From the NCBI GenBank assembly GCA_026873275.1, contig JANTUC010000013.1:1547760-1611759 (forward strand): DNA of 64,000 nt, written 5' to 3'. This DNA is from Pseudopithomyces maydicus. Its lineage: Eukaryota > Ascomycota > Dothideomycetes > Pleosporales > Didymosphaeriaceae. Under the pieces are notes generated by a model. It ran no database searches, was not told the DNA's origin, and worked only from the letters and a program-made list of their open reading frames with translations. Position numbers and translations under genes: made by a program. Positions 34,888 to 46,794 of this stretch are shown in pieces (the stretch's first letter is position 1; every line of letters begins with the position of its first letter).

Positions 34888-36501
34888 ATGTCTGCCAAAA
34901 TCGCTATTATCAGTGATGACACAAGTGTCAGATCTACCGACTCCCACATGCCACGATTCTACCGATCCACACCCAATCGGACTGATTTCTCTCAACACAA
35001 ACTCCCGATGAAATCCACTGCAGCCGAATCTGATGTTGTCGTAAGCACATGTATGTATTATACCATGGTCAAAAGCTAACTAGACCAACGGCTGACGGAC
35101 CTCAAAGGGAAAAGTTCAAAATTCACTAAAGAAGATTTCTACCCAAATGGATGGACATCCGTCTGGCCAGATGAATCGAAGCTCCCGTTTATGGCTCAAA
35201 AAGCAATCATGTTTGACGCGCCGCCATCCACTCGTCCCCCCACTCGTACCTCTCCATCTATCTTGTCCTCTCCGCTGGCCCCAGTCTGTCCGCCGGTACC
35301 ACCTTCTCCACTCATTCCGCCAGCCCTACCTTCTCCAATGTCTGCAAAACGAGCAGCTGCTGACTCACTGGCTGATGAACGAAACCACAAAAGAGTAAAG
35401 ATGCGGACAGGCCTCCCCATAACACTAAACGCTGAGACTGGTCCTGCGACAGTGCTTGCGTGCGCGGATAGTGGCTCAGAGGAGAACATCATCTCTCTTG
35501 ATTTGGCCCAAGCTCTGGGCTATTGCATCGATGATTCTCCTTCTAAAAACAGACAATTCATGCTCGCAAATGGCAGTCTGGTTGAAGCAGTGGGAGCAAT
35601 GGTCGCGGAGTGTTCCTTCGGGATTGAGGCCGCTCCAGCAGCAGCCCCTATGTCATGTATCTTCTATGTTTTTATCAAGTTGGCCTCTCCTATTATCATG
35701 GGGCTTACGTTTTTAGAACAAACCAGAACTTTGACAAAACATAGGCATAGGCTGATAAAAGTCCCTCGACCGGCTAACCAGCCACTACAAGTGTATTCTG
35801 TGGGCAGGCCAAGGGATCGACTATTCTGTTATTTGAACATGCTATACGTTCCATCACTACCGGACTCGGGGTCCGAGATTAATCTAATGACTCGGAGGTT
35901 TGCATTGGAGAAGGGTTTCCAAGTTCAAGAGGGGAAGGAAGTCATTCAATTTGCAGATGGGAGCGTCGCCGTGACCACGGGTGTTGTTTGTGGAGAGTTA
36001 AAGGCCAGGGAAGATAAAAGCCTCGAGTTTAGGAGAATTCCTAAGGTCGAATTCTTCTTGGTAGACAACCTCCGACATGATCTTATCGTAGGTGAGGAGT
36101 CTTTGGAGGAACTTGAAATTTTCACTAATGGTCGACACTTATTGTTCCCCATTGTCAACCAGATGGAACCAATTGGATTGAATCGCATACGCCATCTTGG
36201 AAGTTTTGATCGCGTATTATCGTGGGTAAAAAAAAGATTGGGCGGAGCAGAAGGGGACAGGAATCATCAGGTCAGTACAGATTCTGCTAGCGACTCGCTT
36301 CGGGAATACAGTTTGATTCATGACACAGCTTCCAATGGCAAACTAATGCCTGATTATCTGGCTGATCAACAAGAGAATGATCGCAGAGAACGTGAGGAGA
36401 TTAGAATTGCACATCTGCCCACCAATGAACAAGAGAATGCAATAATGGCTGAGGCTCTAAGGCAAGCGCAATATACTCATCCTACCATTAACAACTCGTA
36501 G
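34888..36501 (+). CDS. protein with two retropepsin-like (DSGS) aspartyl-protease motifs
   Basis: Two exons, 34888-35050 and 35108-36501, joined by a 57-nt intron (GTATGT donor, GCTGAC branch, AAG acceptor), 1,557 nt, 518 residues; the intron removes the only in-frame stop (TAA at 35077). If this intron is not real, translation would start at 35191 with 436 residues. After a Pro-rich linker come two retropepsin-like segments: ACADSGSEENIISLDLAQAL at about residue 170 and LPDSGSEINLMTRRFALEKG at about 305, each followed by hydrophobic strands and an IIMGLTFLE or LIVGEESLEELE segment as in the psi-loop of retroviral-type proteases. The DSGS differs slightly from the usual D[TS]G[AS] but keeps the catalytic Asp. 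The rest shows no gag or RT, so it looks like a cellular or domesticated gene. It is the last intact gene before the RIP block. Confidence 0.65.
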
Positions 36502-36979
36502 TTAGGCAATAGGAAAGTTACCACGTCAGTATTACTGGCTTTGATGGCGCAATGCAGCAAGCTGAATTCACGATGTGTATACTTTGCGTCGAGCCAGTTA
36601 CCAAGGCTCTGTCTGACGCACATTGACCTTTGATACACTATAGCCTTTGCCTAATTTAGATCAGTTTCATGAACCTTACGGCGGGTATCTGACCTTTGAA
36701 AGTATCCTCTATTGTCAATTCCATCGTCCTTGGCCCATCTACCTTCACAATAAACCGAGAGTATACCAGCGACTCTACTACTTAGATAAATAAGTTTCTA
36801 TCGCTCACGGAAACGAAATCCGTTTATAATTAAGTTACGCAGTACCAAATAGCTACTACTCAATCACCCATTAATACACTCACTTCAAAATGAGCAGTGG
36901 GACGAACAGGCCTAATAATAAAACCTACAGTAGTACACCTTATGCTCCAGGTCCAGGTCTGGCAAAATGTTAAACTTAG
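36502..36979. other. transition zone to AT-rich block
   Basis: Normal-GC sequence without a recognisable gene, including a small ATG frame at about 36891 that is quickly lost. Base composition changes sharply near 36,980. Confidence 0.4.
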
Positions 36980-36995
36980 AGAAATTTAATATTGG

Positions 36996-37015
36996 GATAC
37001 TATCGCCCTCTCCTC
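36996..37015. repeat. half of palindrome family (right end only)
   Basis: GGATACTATCGCCCTCTCC at the left edge of the AT-rich block matches the right arm of the palindrome at 38,388-38,457; no left arm is visible. It may mark the original end of the inserted DNA. Confidence 0.45.
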
Positions 37016-37849
37016 TTTCTATTTAAGCTTAGCTAATGATTAATAGAATAGTTATATATTAACTAGTTAAAGCACTATTTACTAACTAGTTAATACGCTA
37101 TTTGCTGACTAGTTAATACATCTTATATTAATTATATCCCTAATTAATTATAATTATTACTAATTAAATAGCTAAAGCACTTTTCCTGCTAAAAAGTTTT
37201 TATAATAATATATATAACACTGCAGCACGACTATATTACTATAGTATAATTATATATACTAAGTATAAATTTAAGTCTAATATTAATTAAATAAATAATT
37301 ATACCTCCTGCGCTTCTAGAGGCAGAACATCTTATATATTATTATAAATTTAATTATAAAGCGTAAGCTAAATATAGAGTAAAAAAGTATATTACCTATA
37401 AGATAGTGCTGATAGCTAGTATATAATTATAATAAAAATTATAGGCTAAGATTAGAATTTACTATAATAACTTTAGTATAGGTAAAGATAATATAAGTTA
37501 AGTAATAATTAAAGAAGTAGGTAAACTATTAGTATCTTATTTATTATCTTTTATAACTCCTTACTTTACTAATATACTTTAGGTCTTTTATAAATAAACG
37601 CATATTTTAGTACTACTTAAACTAGAATAGTATCTTTTATATTATATTTTATATCGCGCTGAATTATATTATATTAATTATAATAATAGACGAATTAAAT
37701 CCTAGTTACTATAATATTAGTAGTATAATAGCGCATTCACTGTAATACGAAAATTATTTACAGTTACCTAAGATATTAGAATATATTAAATATTTATAAT
37801 TATCTAAGATCTTTATAGATTTAAAATATTCTACTATTCTAGATAGCTT

Positions 37850-38417
37850 AGCACTTAATACTACGCTAAATATATTATCTATTATTATAGGGAGTAATAT
37901 ATATTCTCCTATTAGTTCTATATTAGATACTATATTACTGCCCCTAGAGTTAAACTAAAAGTTTAGTAAATAGGTTTACTTAGATCTTAATATACTAAAT
38001 ATAGACTCACTTATAGAAGATTCTATACCACTTAATAATATAATTATTAATTTAGAGAGGCTAGAGATTGGCAATAATTTAAATTTAATTATAGATAAGA
38101 CTCCTGCCTAAGCATCTTTATTACTAGTAGAATAAAGGGATCTATTAAATAAAAGGATACCTTAAATAGATAAATAGACTATTACTAATTAGATTATATA
38201 TAATAATCTATATATAGTGCTTAAAAGCATCAACAGTGAACCAGAGTTTAATAATAGAATACCTTTTAATAAGGAAGATAAGAACATTAATAATAACTTA
38301 ATAATTAAAATAATATCTAATATTACTTCTAGTCCAGTATTTTATATAATAATACCTACTTTTTCCCTAAAACCCATAATATATGCAGAGGGGGTAATAA
38401 TATTTATATTACTCTAG
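37850..38417 (+). pseudogene. decayed plus-strand frame, unknown family
   Basis: One frame reads LDSLALNTTLNIL, then SPISSILDTILLPLELN and NLERLEIGNNLNLIIDKTPA with stops only at sites that could once have been Gln or Trp codons, and its last 66 codons (38217-38417) are fully open. It runs into the palindrome at 38,388. Family unknown. Because RIP also turns TGA into TAA, the stop pattern alone does not prove coding; the low stop density and mixed composition are the support. Confidence 0.35.
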
Positions 38418-38457
38418 TATAACTAGTAAATATAAATAGGATACTATTATCCCCTCT
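38388..38457. repeat. GGGG...CCCC palindrome (copy 1)
   Basis: GAGGGGGTAATAATATTTAT pairs with the inverted ATACTATTATCCCCTCTC arm around a loop of about 30 nt. It is the longest-looped member of a family seen at least seven times. Confidence 0.65.
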
Positions 38458-38819
38458 CTACTATTCCTTTACTTTTTATCTATTATATATCGCTAATTAT
38501 TATATTAATAGTATTTAATTGCTTATTAACTAATCTCTTATTTAACGCTATTTAATACTGTACTTCTACGTCATACATATATATAGTATTAAAGAGATAT
38601 TTTGGCTCCACACTTATAGTAATAATTTAAATACTTTAATAAATTATTTTTATCTTTATTCCTTCTAAACTAAGTTATCTATAACTATTAATACTGCGAA
38701 AAGCATTGGCTCGCTACTTTTATATAAAAATATAAAACTTTCGCGATTAGGCTTAAATATTAATAGGTATAATTAATAAGTATAATAGATAACCCTATTT
38801 TAGCCTAAATTTAACTAAA

Positions 38820-40430
38820 TAAGAATTTCTTTAATTAAAAGGTGGACGCGTTAAGCTTATTTAGAAATTTAACTATAATAGTATTATCTTCTCTCCTAAA
38901 AGTTTTACTATCTTTAATTATACTTTCTTAATTTCTTTTCTTCCAGCATTTACAGAAGGCTTTATAGGAAACTAATATATATTATTTATATTTATTAATT
39001 TTAAATTATATTATAATATCCTTCTTAGTATCTCTAATTTATTCTACTACTATATTTTTTGGCCTTACTTCCTATAATATTATTAAATTATTATAAATAA
39101 TAATGTTGTATAAACGAAAATTGCTTAATTATAATATATCCCTAATATTATACTTTCTATATAGGTTAATTATATAATCCTTCGCGCCTTATAGCTTATT
39201 TATAATTTAACTAGTATAGGCTATTATTTACTTAGTTTTATATATTTAAAGGCAAATTCTAAGATTAAGAATAAAGCCTTATATAGGTCTTTTAGTATAG
39301 TAGGTAGTATTAATACTTATTATAATATTCTATAATAATTTCTTAGTCTATTTTAGATGTAAGTTTATACGCTAGTTATTAGTCTTAAATTTCCTAGCAC
39401 TAATATTCTAAAGAACGCCTTTAGTAAACTAGTTTTAGTAGTGTCCCGCTATAATCTAAAACTTATTACTTTAAGTAGATTTAGGTCCTTTAGCAACTGC
39501 CAAAGTGCACTTAATACTTTTATTTATAATTTATAGGACTATAACTTTATTAAACCCTTATAATTCTATTAGGATCTTAGAATTTATATAAGTTATAAAT
39601 TTCTAAATACTACTATACTGCATAAATTATATTATCTATAGGATTAGACGGCAAATTTTAATTAATCCTATAATAGTAACTCTAAAAACGCTTATTATTA
39701 CATATTTACCAGTATTAACGCGGGGTTTACTAAACTTAAATTATTATATAGTAATTTATTCTACTAAGCTGGCGTCAGGTATATTAAGGTATATAATATT
39801 ATTAAAAAATTACTATATACTCTTATTTATAATATAGGTATTTTTAGTAACCCTTTCCTAGAGGTTATCGGCGCTATATAAGGCCTACTAAATATATTAA
39901 AGTTTAGTAATATTAGGCAATATAAATACTCTATTATTAAAATTAAATATCTTCTTAATATTATTAAGCAGTCTAAAAAATATATAAGGATACTTAATTC
40001 TACTAAAGCCTATAAGAGCTCCTTTTATAATTACTAAGAGAATTATTTCTATCTTTTATATTTACGCGCTACTTATGTATTATTAATCCTTAATAGGAGT
40101 TTCTACTCTGCTACTTAAGCAGATATTAAAATTATAATATATCTTTTATTCTAGATTTTATTAACTAGGGAAGTTAACTAATTTTATGCTATAAAATGTA
40201 ATTAATAGCTTATACCTTTTAAAGTAATTACTACTATAGCTTATTATATATATTTAATAGTTAAAAATTAAGAGATTAACTATATAGCTATAACTATATT
40301 TAGTTATATTCTTTACTTTATCCTTAATTATAAATCTCTTCTAACACTTTTATCTCTTAAAACTAAAAAATAATAGCGTAAACCTTATAAGGTTAAACGA
40401 TATAAAAAGCGGCAGGGTCTTAAGTTAGCC
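38820..40430 (+). pseudogene. long decayed plus-strand frame, unknown family
   Basis: A single plus frame can be followed for about 530 codons with only TAA/TAG interruptions: stretches include PSTNILKNAFSKLVLVVSRY, LKLITLSRFRSFSNCQSALN, NPFLEVIGAI and a basic end KPYKVKRYKKRQGLKLA. Stop density is only slightly below what RIP-mutated DNA gives by chance, so the frame is tentative. I do not recognise the family; a protein of a mobile element is likely from context. Confidence 0.3.
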
Positions 40431-42969
40431 TAATTAATTAAGACTTATAGAATAATTTAAATACTATATTAGTTAGGTGTCTAGTATAATACTATTCCTA
40501 AATTTTATATCTATAAATATCCCCATCTAAATATATACCATTATATTCTTTAAAAGAATAAATAATGTCTTTTTCTTATATTAGTCTAGATAATTAAAGC
40601 ATATTAATTTAAGTACCTCTATTATATAATTATAAATACTATAAGAAGGGCTTCTAATAACGCTAAGTTTATTAACTAGAAAAAACTATTCTTTATACTT
40701 ATAATATAGGCAGTTTATATATATAATCTTAGTATATAGGAGATTATCGGTCAGCAATAGCTACTATATTTTAATTCTAATAAGAATGGAAATCTAGATA
40801 CCTTTTACTAGTAAGCCTAACTAGAAAAGAATAGTATTAGAAGTAGTATAATTCTAAACTTTAGTAATATTTTTAGAATTATACAAGGCAGGCTAAATAT
40901 TTAGAGTATTAAAATTATATGTTAATAGAGGAGTAAGAAGATACCCTTTTTTTATACCTTTATAAATTTTACTTAGAAAGGCAGAGTGGCACCTCTATTT
41001 ATAATTACTAAAGAAAATCTAACTTAGCTAAAAAAGTTACTCTAATAGTAAGTTATTTAATTATATATAAAAGCTTTCCGTATAGTACTAAAAGACTAAC
41101 TTTTATAAGAAATCACGCTATAATACTAGTCTTTTATTATAGACTATACTAGTATCTATATTTAGACTATTCTATATTACTCTAAGTCTAGAGCTTTAGA
41201 GCTTACTAGTATTAATAAGTATATAAACTTAGTTAGAACACAAGCTATGCGTTATATATAAAGTAATTTAAAAAGAATAAAATAAATACTACCTTATGTT
41301 ACGCCTAAAGATAAAAAGACATTTATAAATATTATTAATAATAAGATTAAACTTACTTTAGTAAAAGTAAAATCTTTACTATAATATTATTGCACCTTTA
41401 TAGTATAAGATATAGAATAACTCTATTTCTACCTATTCCTTATATATAACTTAGAAGTATTAAGTCAGCTTCTAAAACCCCATATATATATATTAAAATA
41501 TAAGTAAGACTTCGAAAATTGAAAGGAGGATCTTAGTAATAAAAAGGAAGAAGAAAATAGTAATTAGCTAGACTATTTAAATATAAAAGGATATATAGAT
41601 AAAAGTATTAAAGTTAGTAACTATACTATAAAATTAAGTGTAATTTAACTACTGCTTACCTAAGTTAATGCATATATTTATTATATAATAATAAATTCTT
41701 TATAAATAATCTTTAGTAAAAATCCCAAAATATAGCTTAATATTATATTAATAAAATATTATTTATTAAATTAGTAGCGAACGGAAATAAATAGAAAAAG
41801 AAGAATTATAATCCCTCTATATTATTCTATAAGTTAATTATTTATCTAAAGCTTTACTACTATTATAATATAACTATCTAATAATTCTAGTAGAGTAGTA
41901 ATACTTATATTACGTAGCGCTAGATAAATACCGCACTAGCGCCTATATAATAAAAATACGCTAGTAGTAATATATTTAATTATTTTTCTATATACTACCT
42001 TTTCCTTTACATTTACTTAGAGCGATAATAATTATAACTACTAATACTAATAAATAAGAGCCCTAATATAAACGCAGATATCTATAGGGTTCCTTTAAGT
42101 AAAAGACTTATAGAATTTTACTAGCCTTACTAAAGAATATTTAAGAATAGTTAATATTCTCACCATATAATATACCCAACTGAACTATTATTAGTACACT
42201 AGAGAAATCTTTATAATAAATGACTTTATTTTAAGGAAAACTGCGTATAAAATAACTAACTAGATATATTAAGTTTTTAAATAAAACTAATTAAGTAGAG
42301 AGCAGACGCGCTTAACCTAATATAAAATATATTAAATTAGTAGAAGTTAGCACTAAACTACTAATAAAATGCCTAAAGACTATCTTTTATAGATAATAAT
42401 ATGCTTAACGCATTATATAGGATAAAGAGTTTAAAGAAGTAGATAATTTATAAGAATCTCTTATTATAGAGCACTTGTAATAATATTAATAAATACTAAT
42501 TAGAGACTATAACTAAGATAGTAGCGTAATAGTTATAATAACTAAAAATAAAATATAAATAATAGGCAGCGTTATACTAGAAATAAGTTAAGCTAATACT
42601 ATAGTAGAATAGGATGAATCCTTTCTCTCTAAATATTCTCTATTAGATAATACCTTGCTATATAATTTATCTATTTTATATTTACCTTATTATAAACCTA
42701 AATATAAAAATAATAATAAATTGCCAATAATACAGGCATATAAGAAATAAAAAGAATTAAAAAGGCATTTTGCAGTACAGCTATATAATATAATAGTAAT
42801 AGTATTTTTAAATACCACTAATAAAATTGCCGTTGCTAATTAGCTAATAATAATTCTAATATTAATTAATTTAAATAAGGTAACTAAGCGCCTAACTAAG
42901 TATATAATACTATATAATAATAAATAGAACAGAGAAGAATATATATTTAAATATATATTATAATATATA

Positions 42970-43200
42970 TATAAATCTATAGGGTTATATAAAATAAAAA
43001 AGAAGTGGTCTAATGTAGAGGAAAGAACTTTACTAAAGCTTTATATTTTATATAGCCATAAAAGTTAATCTTATATAAAAATACTAAGGGCTAACTACGC
43101 TGGCGAGAGTATCCTTATTATAAATAATAGAATAAATATAAATTTAAAAGATAAGATGCGCGTAATTATAAAAGATATATATAAATATATATATAAAAAT
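42970..43200 (+). pseudogene. decayed frame with TRF-like telobox Myb motif
   Basis: The plus frame reads KKKWSNVEERTLLKLYILYS, then HKS, a stop, SYIKILRANYAGESILI, and INLKDKMRVI. This has the layout of a Myb/SANT repeat: first Trp in W-S-x-x-E-E, second aromatic position about 21 residues later (now a stop, as expected for TGG hit by RIP), and a third helix LKDKxR that matches the telobox core VDLKDKWRN of TRF/Tbf-type telomere-repeat binders. The flanking frame is basic (GLYK...KKK) and acidic further upstream. The residue after LKDK is Met rather than Trp, which RIP does not explain. Whether the intact ancestor bound TTAGGG repeats is inference. Confidence 0.5.
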
Positions 43201-43524
43201 AATATATTATATAACACTAACATTTACAGATTCGCTACCACTCCTATTAAAAATAAGTTTTTAAACATTTTATCTAAAGGGGAACGTAAAAGGTACTTAT
43301 TCTAATAAAAGAAAATTAGTTAGGATATAAATATAATAGAAGTCTAAAGGGTAGAAGTAAAACCAACTATATAATAGAAAGAAAATAGTTAGTAAATATT
43401 ATAATAATTATTATAATTATGTAATATATTTTAAATACTACACTCTTAGTTTAAGCCTTTACTTTATTTAAGTAAAAGACTAGTATTAAAGTAAAGCTGC
43501 CCATTACCTATATAAATATAAAAT

Positions 43525-43891
43525 AGGGAGGGGCAGTAGCATCCTGCCAAGATATATAGTTTATATACTAAGTTTATATATTAAGTGCACTAATTAATTA
43601 AGCTTCTATACTCTACTACCTTTTCCCTATAATACTACTTTTATTAACTTATAATTACCGCTATATAACTAATCTACTACGCTATATTAAATCTATAGCC
43701 CTACTATAATAGTATATAAGTTAGAAATACTAGCGCTATAGTTTATTACTAAAATTATTTATTCTAAATACTAAATATATAATATATAGTAAATAATCTA
43801 TAATTACTGCCAATCTCCTGCCCTATATAAAATAAAAATTAATTTTACTAATAGACTATTAAGTAGGCTAAAATACTATAGTTCCCCCCTT
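43525..43891. repeat. ~360-bp repeat with GGGG/CCCC ends (copy 1)
   Basis: Starts GGGAGGGGCAGTAGCATCC and ends AATACTATAGTTCCCCCC. The last 180 bp align with copies at 53,306 and 55,397 through strings such as TATAAGTTA-AATA, ATTACTGCCAA-CTCC and CTATATA-AA. This copy keeps more C and G than the others, so it is the least RIP-changed. Its ends match the arms of the short palindromes. Confidence 0.65.
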
Positions 43892-44288
43892 CTGTCTTAA
43901 TAGACTTACTATTCCACTCTATTAACTTATTACTAAGCCTTAATAATAGGCTACTATTACTTCTTCTCTATATTATTTAGTGCTAACTATATCTATTTTT
44001 TTCTACTTTATCTTATAACTTTATTAAGAGAAATATTATAGATATTAAATTAATTAAGCGTAAGATGCTAAGTTCGCGGATATTATTATTTATTTTTATT
44101 ATATTTTTAAGATATTCTTTATTTACTTATATTTTAGTTTCTTCCCTAAAATTTTATTTTTTATTAATTTCTTTAGAGAATCTGGTTAATAACTTAAATT
44201 AAGACTATAGTATCCCTATTAGGTAATAACTAGTAAGTTTTCTATTTTATTAAGATTATACTTATACCTTAATTATATTTTAAGGTAA

Positions 44289-44337
44289 GGAAGGGGTTAT
44301 AATATTCTAATCTATAGAATACTAATACCCCCTCCTT
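44289..44337. repeat. GGGG...CCCC palindrome (copy 2)
   Basis: GGAAGGGGTTATAATATTCT and AGAATACTAATACCCCCTCC arms around a loop of about 9 nt; only 400 bp after the right end of the first 360-bp repeat. Confidence 0.7.
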
Positions 44338-45589
44338 TTCTATAGTCTTTCTTTACTAATATATACCTAGATCTATATTTAATTATTTCTCTAACTATAA
44401 TAATATTAATTTAGACTTAGAGTAGATCCTAACTACTAGTTTTTTACTAGAACCTATTCCCCCTTAAATTAATTTCGAGTTAATTTTAGATAATAAAGTT
44501 AATAACTTCTACGCTAATGTGTTTAATGCTTAATTATTTTTATTTACTCAGAAATAAGAGGAATTAATCTACTAGTAGTAAAAGAAGATAATATTAAACT
44601 CTAAATAGTCTATAATAGCTATATTAGTTTCTAAAAAGAATGCTACAGCCATATTAGATATACTAGTTACTATAGTAAAACTTATAGTCCTTAATATAAA
44701 ACTTACTAATATAATTAATTTATATATCTATAATATATAATAAGGTAATTACTAGAATAAGTAGTATAACTTATCTCCTTTAGTTATTGCGTATAAATTT
44801 GAAGAGATTACCCATTCTAATAAAAAGAAGTATATTTATTCTACTAATTTTATAAAGTTCTCCTATCTTGACTATATTTTTATTATAGTCTATTATATTC
44901 TTAAGCGCTGGCTCAATAACCCAAATTATAATTTATAATATAAAGATTTCTCGCCTAATATATTTATAGACTAGTTAGTAATACTATTTAAGTATCTTTT
45001 ATAGATATATTAGCGCTAAAATAAGAATACTATAAAGTATATAGATAAATTCACTTTCTAATAAAATGTTTTACTTTCTATATATATAACTTAAAATTAT
45101 TATAATACGCGCTGCTGTCTATTTAAACTAGAAAATATTATTATAATTATTAAGGAGCTTAATCTAATTATAAATAATATATATATTACGCTTTCTAATA
45201 TACCGCTTAATACCCCATTATTATATTCCCTTTAATATTATTAGATAAATATAGTAATTAAAGTCTAGTAGTATTAGTAGTATATTATAGCCGCCAATAC
45301 TACTAAAGCTAATACTAGTATTCTTATAATAGAGAAGATTACCCTAAAAACCGCTTTAAATCGCCTTAGCTAGTATATATTTAAGACTATAACTATATTC
45401 TTACCTAATAATAGTAAAGATAAGGTTAATACTATATTATAAATTAATTAGTTATTAGATGCTATATAACTTATAAAGTATAATACTAATAACGCCTATA
45501 TAAATAATAAGAAAGAAGATCTTCTCTTTACTTAGAATTATATAGGCCAGCCTTCTTAATTATTCTAATTTTTTAGACTAGTTAATAAA

Positions 45590-46673
45590 TTTAAGTATAA
45601 TAACTATACTTTTTAAAAATTCTCAATCTTAAACTCCGAAGACTGGAAAAATGGAGAGAATAAGAAGTCCTTATTAATTATTAATAAGATATTTAAGTTT
45701 TAGTAACGCTTTCCACTTAATTATCCCTTTTATATTTTTTAGAATTAGAATCCGCGACCCCACCTAAGCTATATAAATAATAAAGGAAAAGATTGTATTA
45801 TTAGTAGTAATTATCTTCTAGATATTTTTAATTAGAATGTTAATAATCTCCTCTAACTATATTTACTAAAGTTATAAGTTAACGCTAATATTGCTAGCGT
45901 TTTATAAAAAGATCTAGCTTTTAACCCTAGTAGTATAAATGGAAACTACTTAGATTCTCTTAAGATTTATAATCTTTAATATTATAAGAAAGGCAAGAAG
46001 CTTAAACAGTTTATAAAGAAAAATAAAATTAAGCTATAGAATTTTTTATTCTTTAGTAATATTATGGTATAAGGCATTAATAGAAAGTTTATTACTACTA
46101 GAAAGTATAAGTTTATAATTAGTAATAGTGTTACTACATTACTTATATTTAGTATTATAAATAAGATTTCTAGTAAAAGTAATATTCGCACGCTTTATTC
46201 TGACGTAAATAACTCTAATATACTAATAATATATAAGGTATACGAACCGCTAAGTAGTGACGACTTATAATAAATATAAGAGAGTTATAAAATATTTTAT
46301 AAACTTTTTACTAATAGTATCTATAATTTAGTTATTAAGTAGTACTGTAATATCCTTATTATAAATAATTACTAATCCCAATCTATATTTAATTTATTTA
46401 ACTAGAATATAACTATTATCCTGCTTTCTATTTAGTAGATAAATATAATATATATTATAAAGGAAATTAATAAAATTAAGAGCTATAATAAGTTAATAAA
46501 GCTATATATTTAAGACTAGATTATTAATCCTTTACTAAATAAAGGTCTAAAGCCTATAATATAGCGATAACACTATTATAGGATAATAATAAATAATAGT
46601 ATAGATACTGAAAAGATATTATAAATAGATTTTATACTTTTTATTATAAGTTCTACCTTCTACTCTTTTGTGT
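45590..46673 (+). pseudogene. decayed plus-strand frame, unknown family
   Basis: One plus frame holds FSILNSEDWKNGENKKSLLI, RFPLNYPFYIF, NPRPHLSYINNKGKDCIISS, LAFNPSSINGNYLDSLKIYN and KVYEPLSSDDL with a low number of TAA/TAG breaks, then a less regular part that ends at a TAG lying inside the palindrome at 46,675. The mixed, hydrophilic composition looks like real coding sequence. Not recognised. A purely hydrophobic minus-strand frame (45982-46191) is its shadow. Confidence 0.45.
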
Positions 46674-46674
46674 A

Positions 46675-46723
46675 GAGGGATAGTAATATTTTAGATTTTT
46701 AAAATATTATAGCTCCCCCCTCT
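46675..46723. repeat. GGGG...CCCC palindrome (copy 3)
   Basis: GAGGGATAGTAATATTTTA and TAAAATATTATAGCTCCCCC arms with a loop of about 5 nt, a nearly complete hairpin. Confidence 0.7.
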
Positions 46724-46794
46724 TTCCCTATATACTTTAGTCTCTTTTTTTATTGTTACACTAACATAAACAGGACCTTAATAAATAGAAGTTT

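Noticed and set aside
35051..35083. 33-nt ultra-short intron in the retropepsin-like gene
   Set aside because: It would also keep frame, but the 57-nt intron 35051-35107 has the same donor, a good GCTGAC branch site and a normal length.
45982..46191. 69-codon hydrophobic minus-strand frame that looks like a membrane protein
   Set aside because: The AT-rich antisense of the decayed plus frame gives Leu/Ile/Phe/Asn by composition alone; the plus frame has the more protein-like mix.
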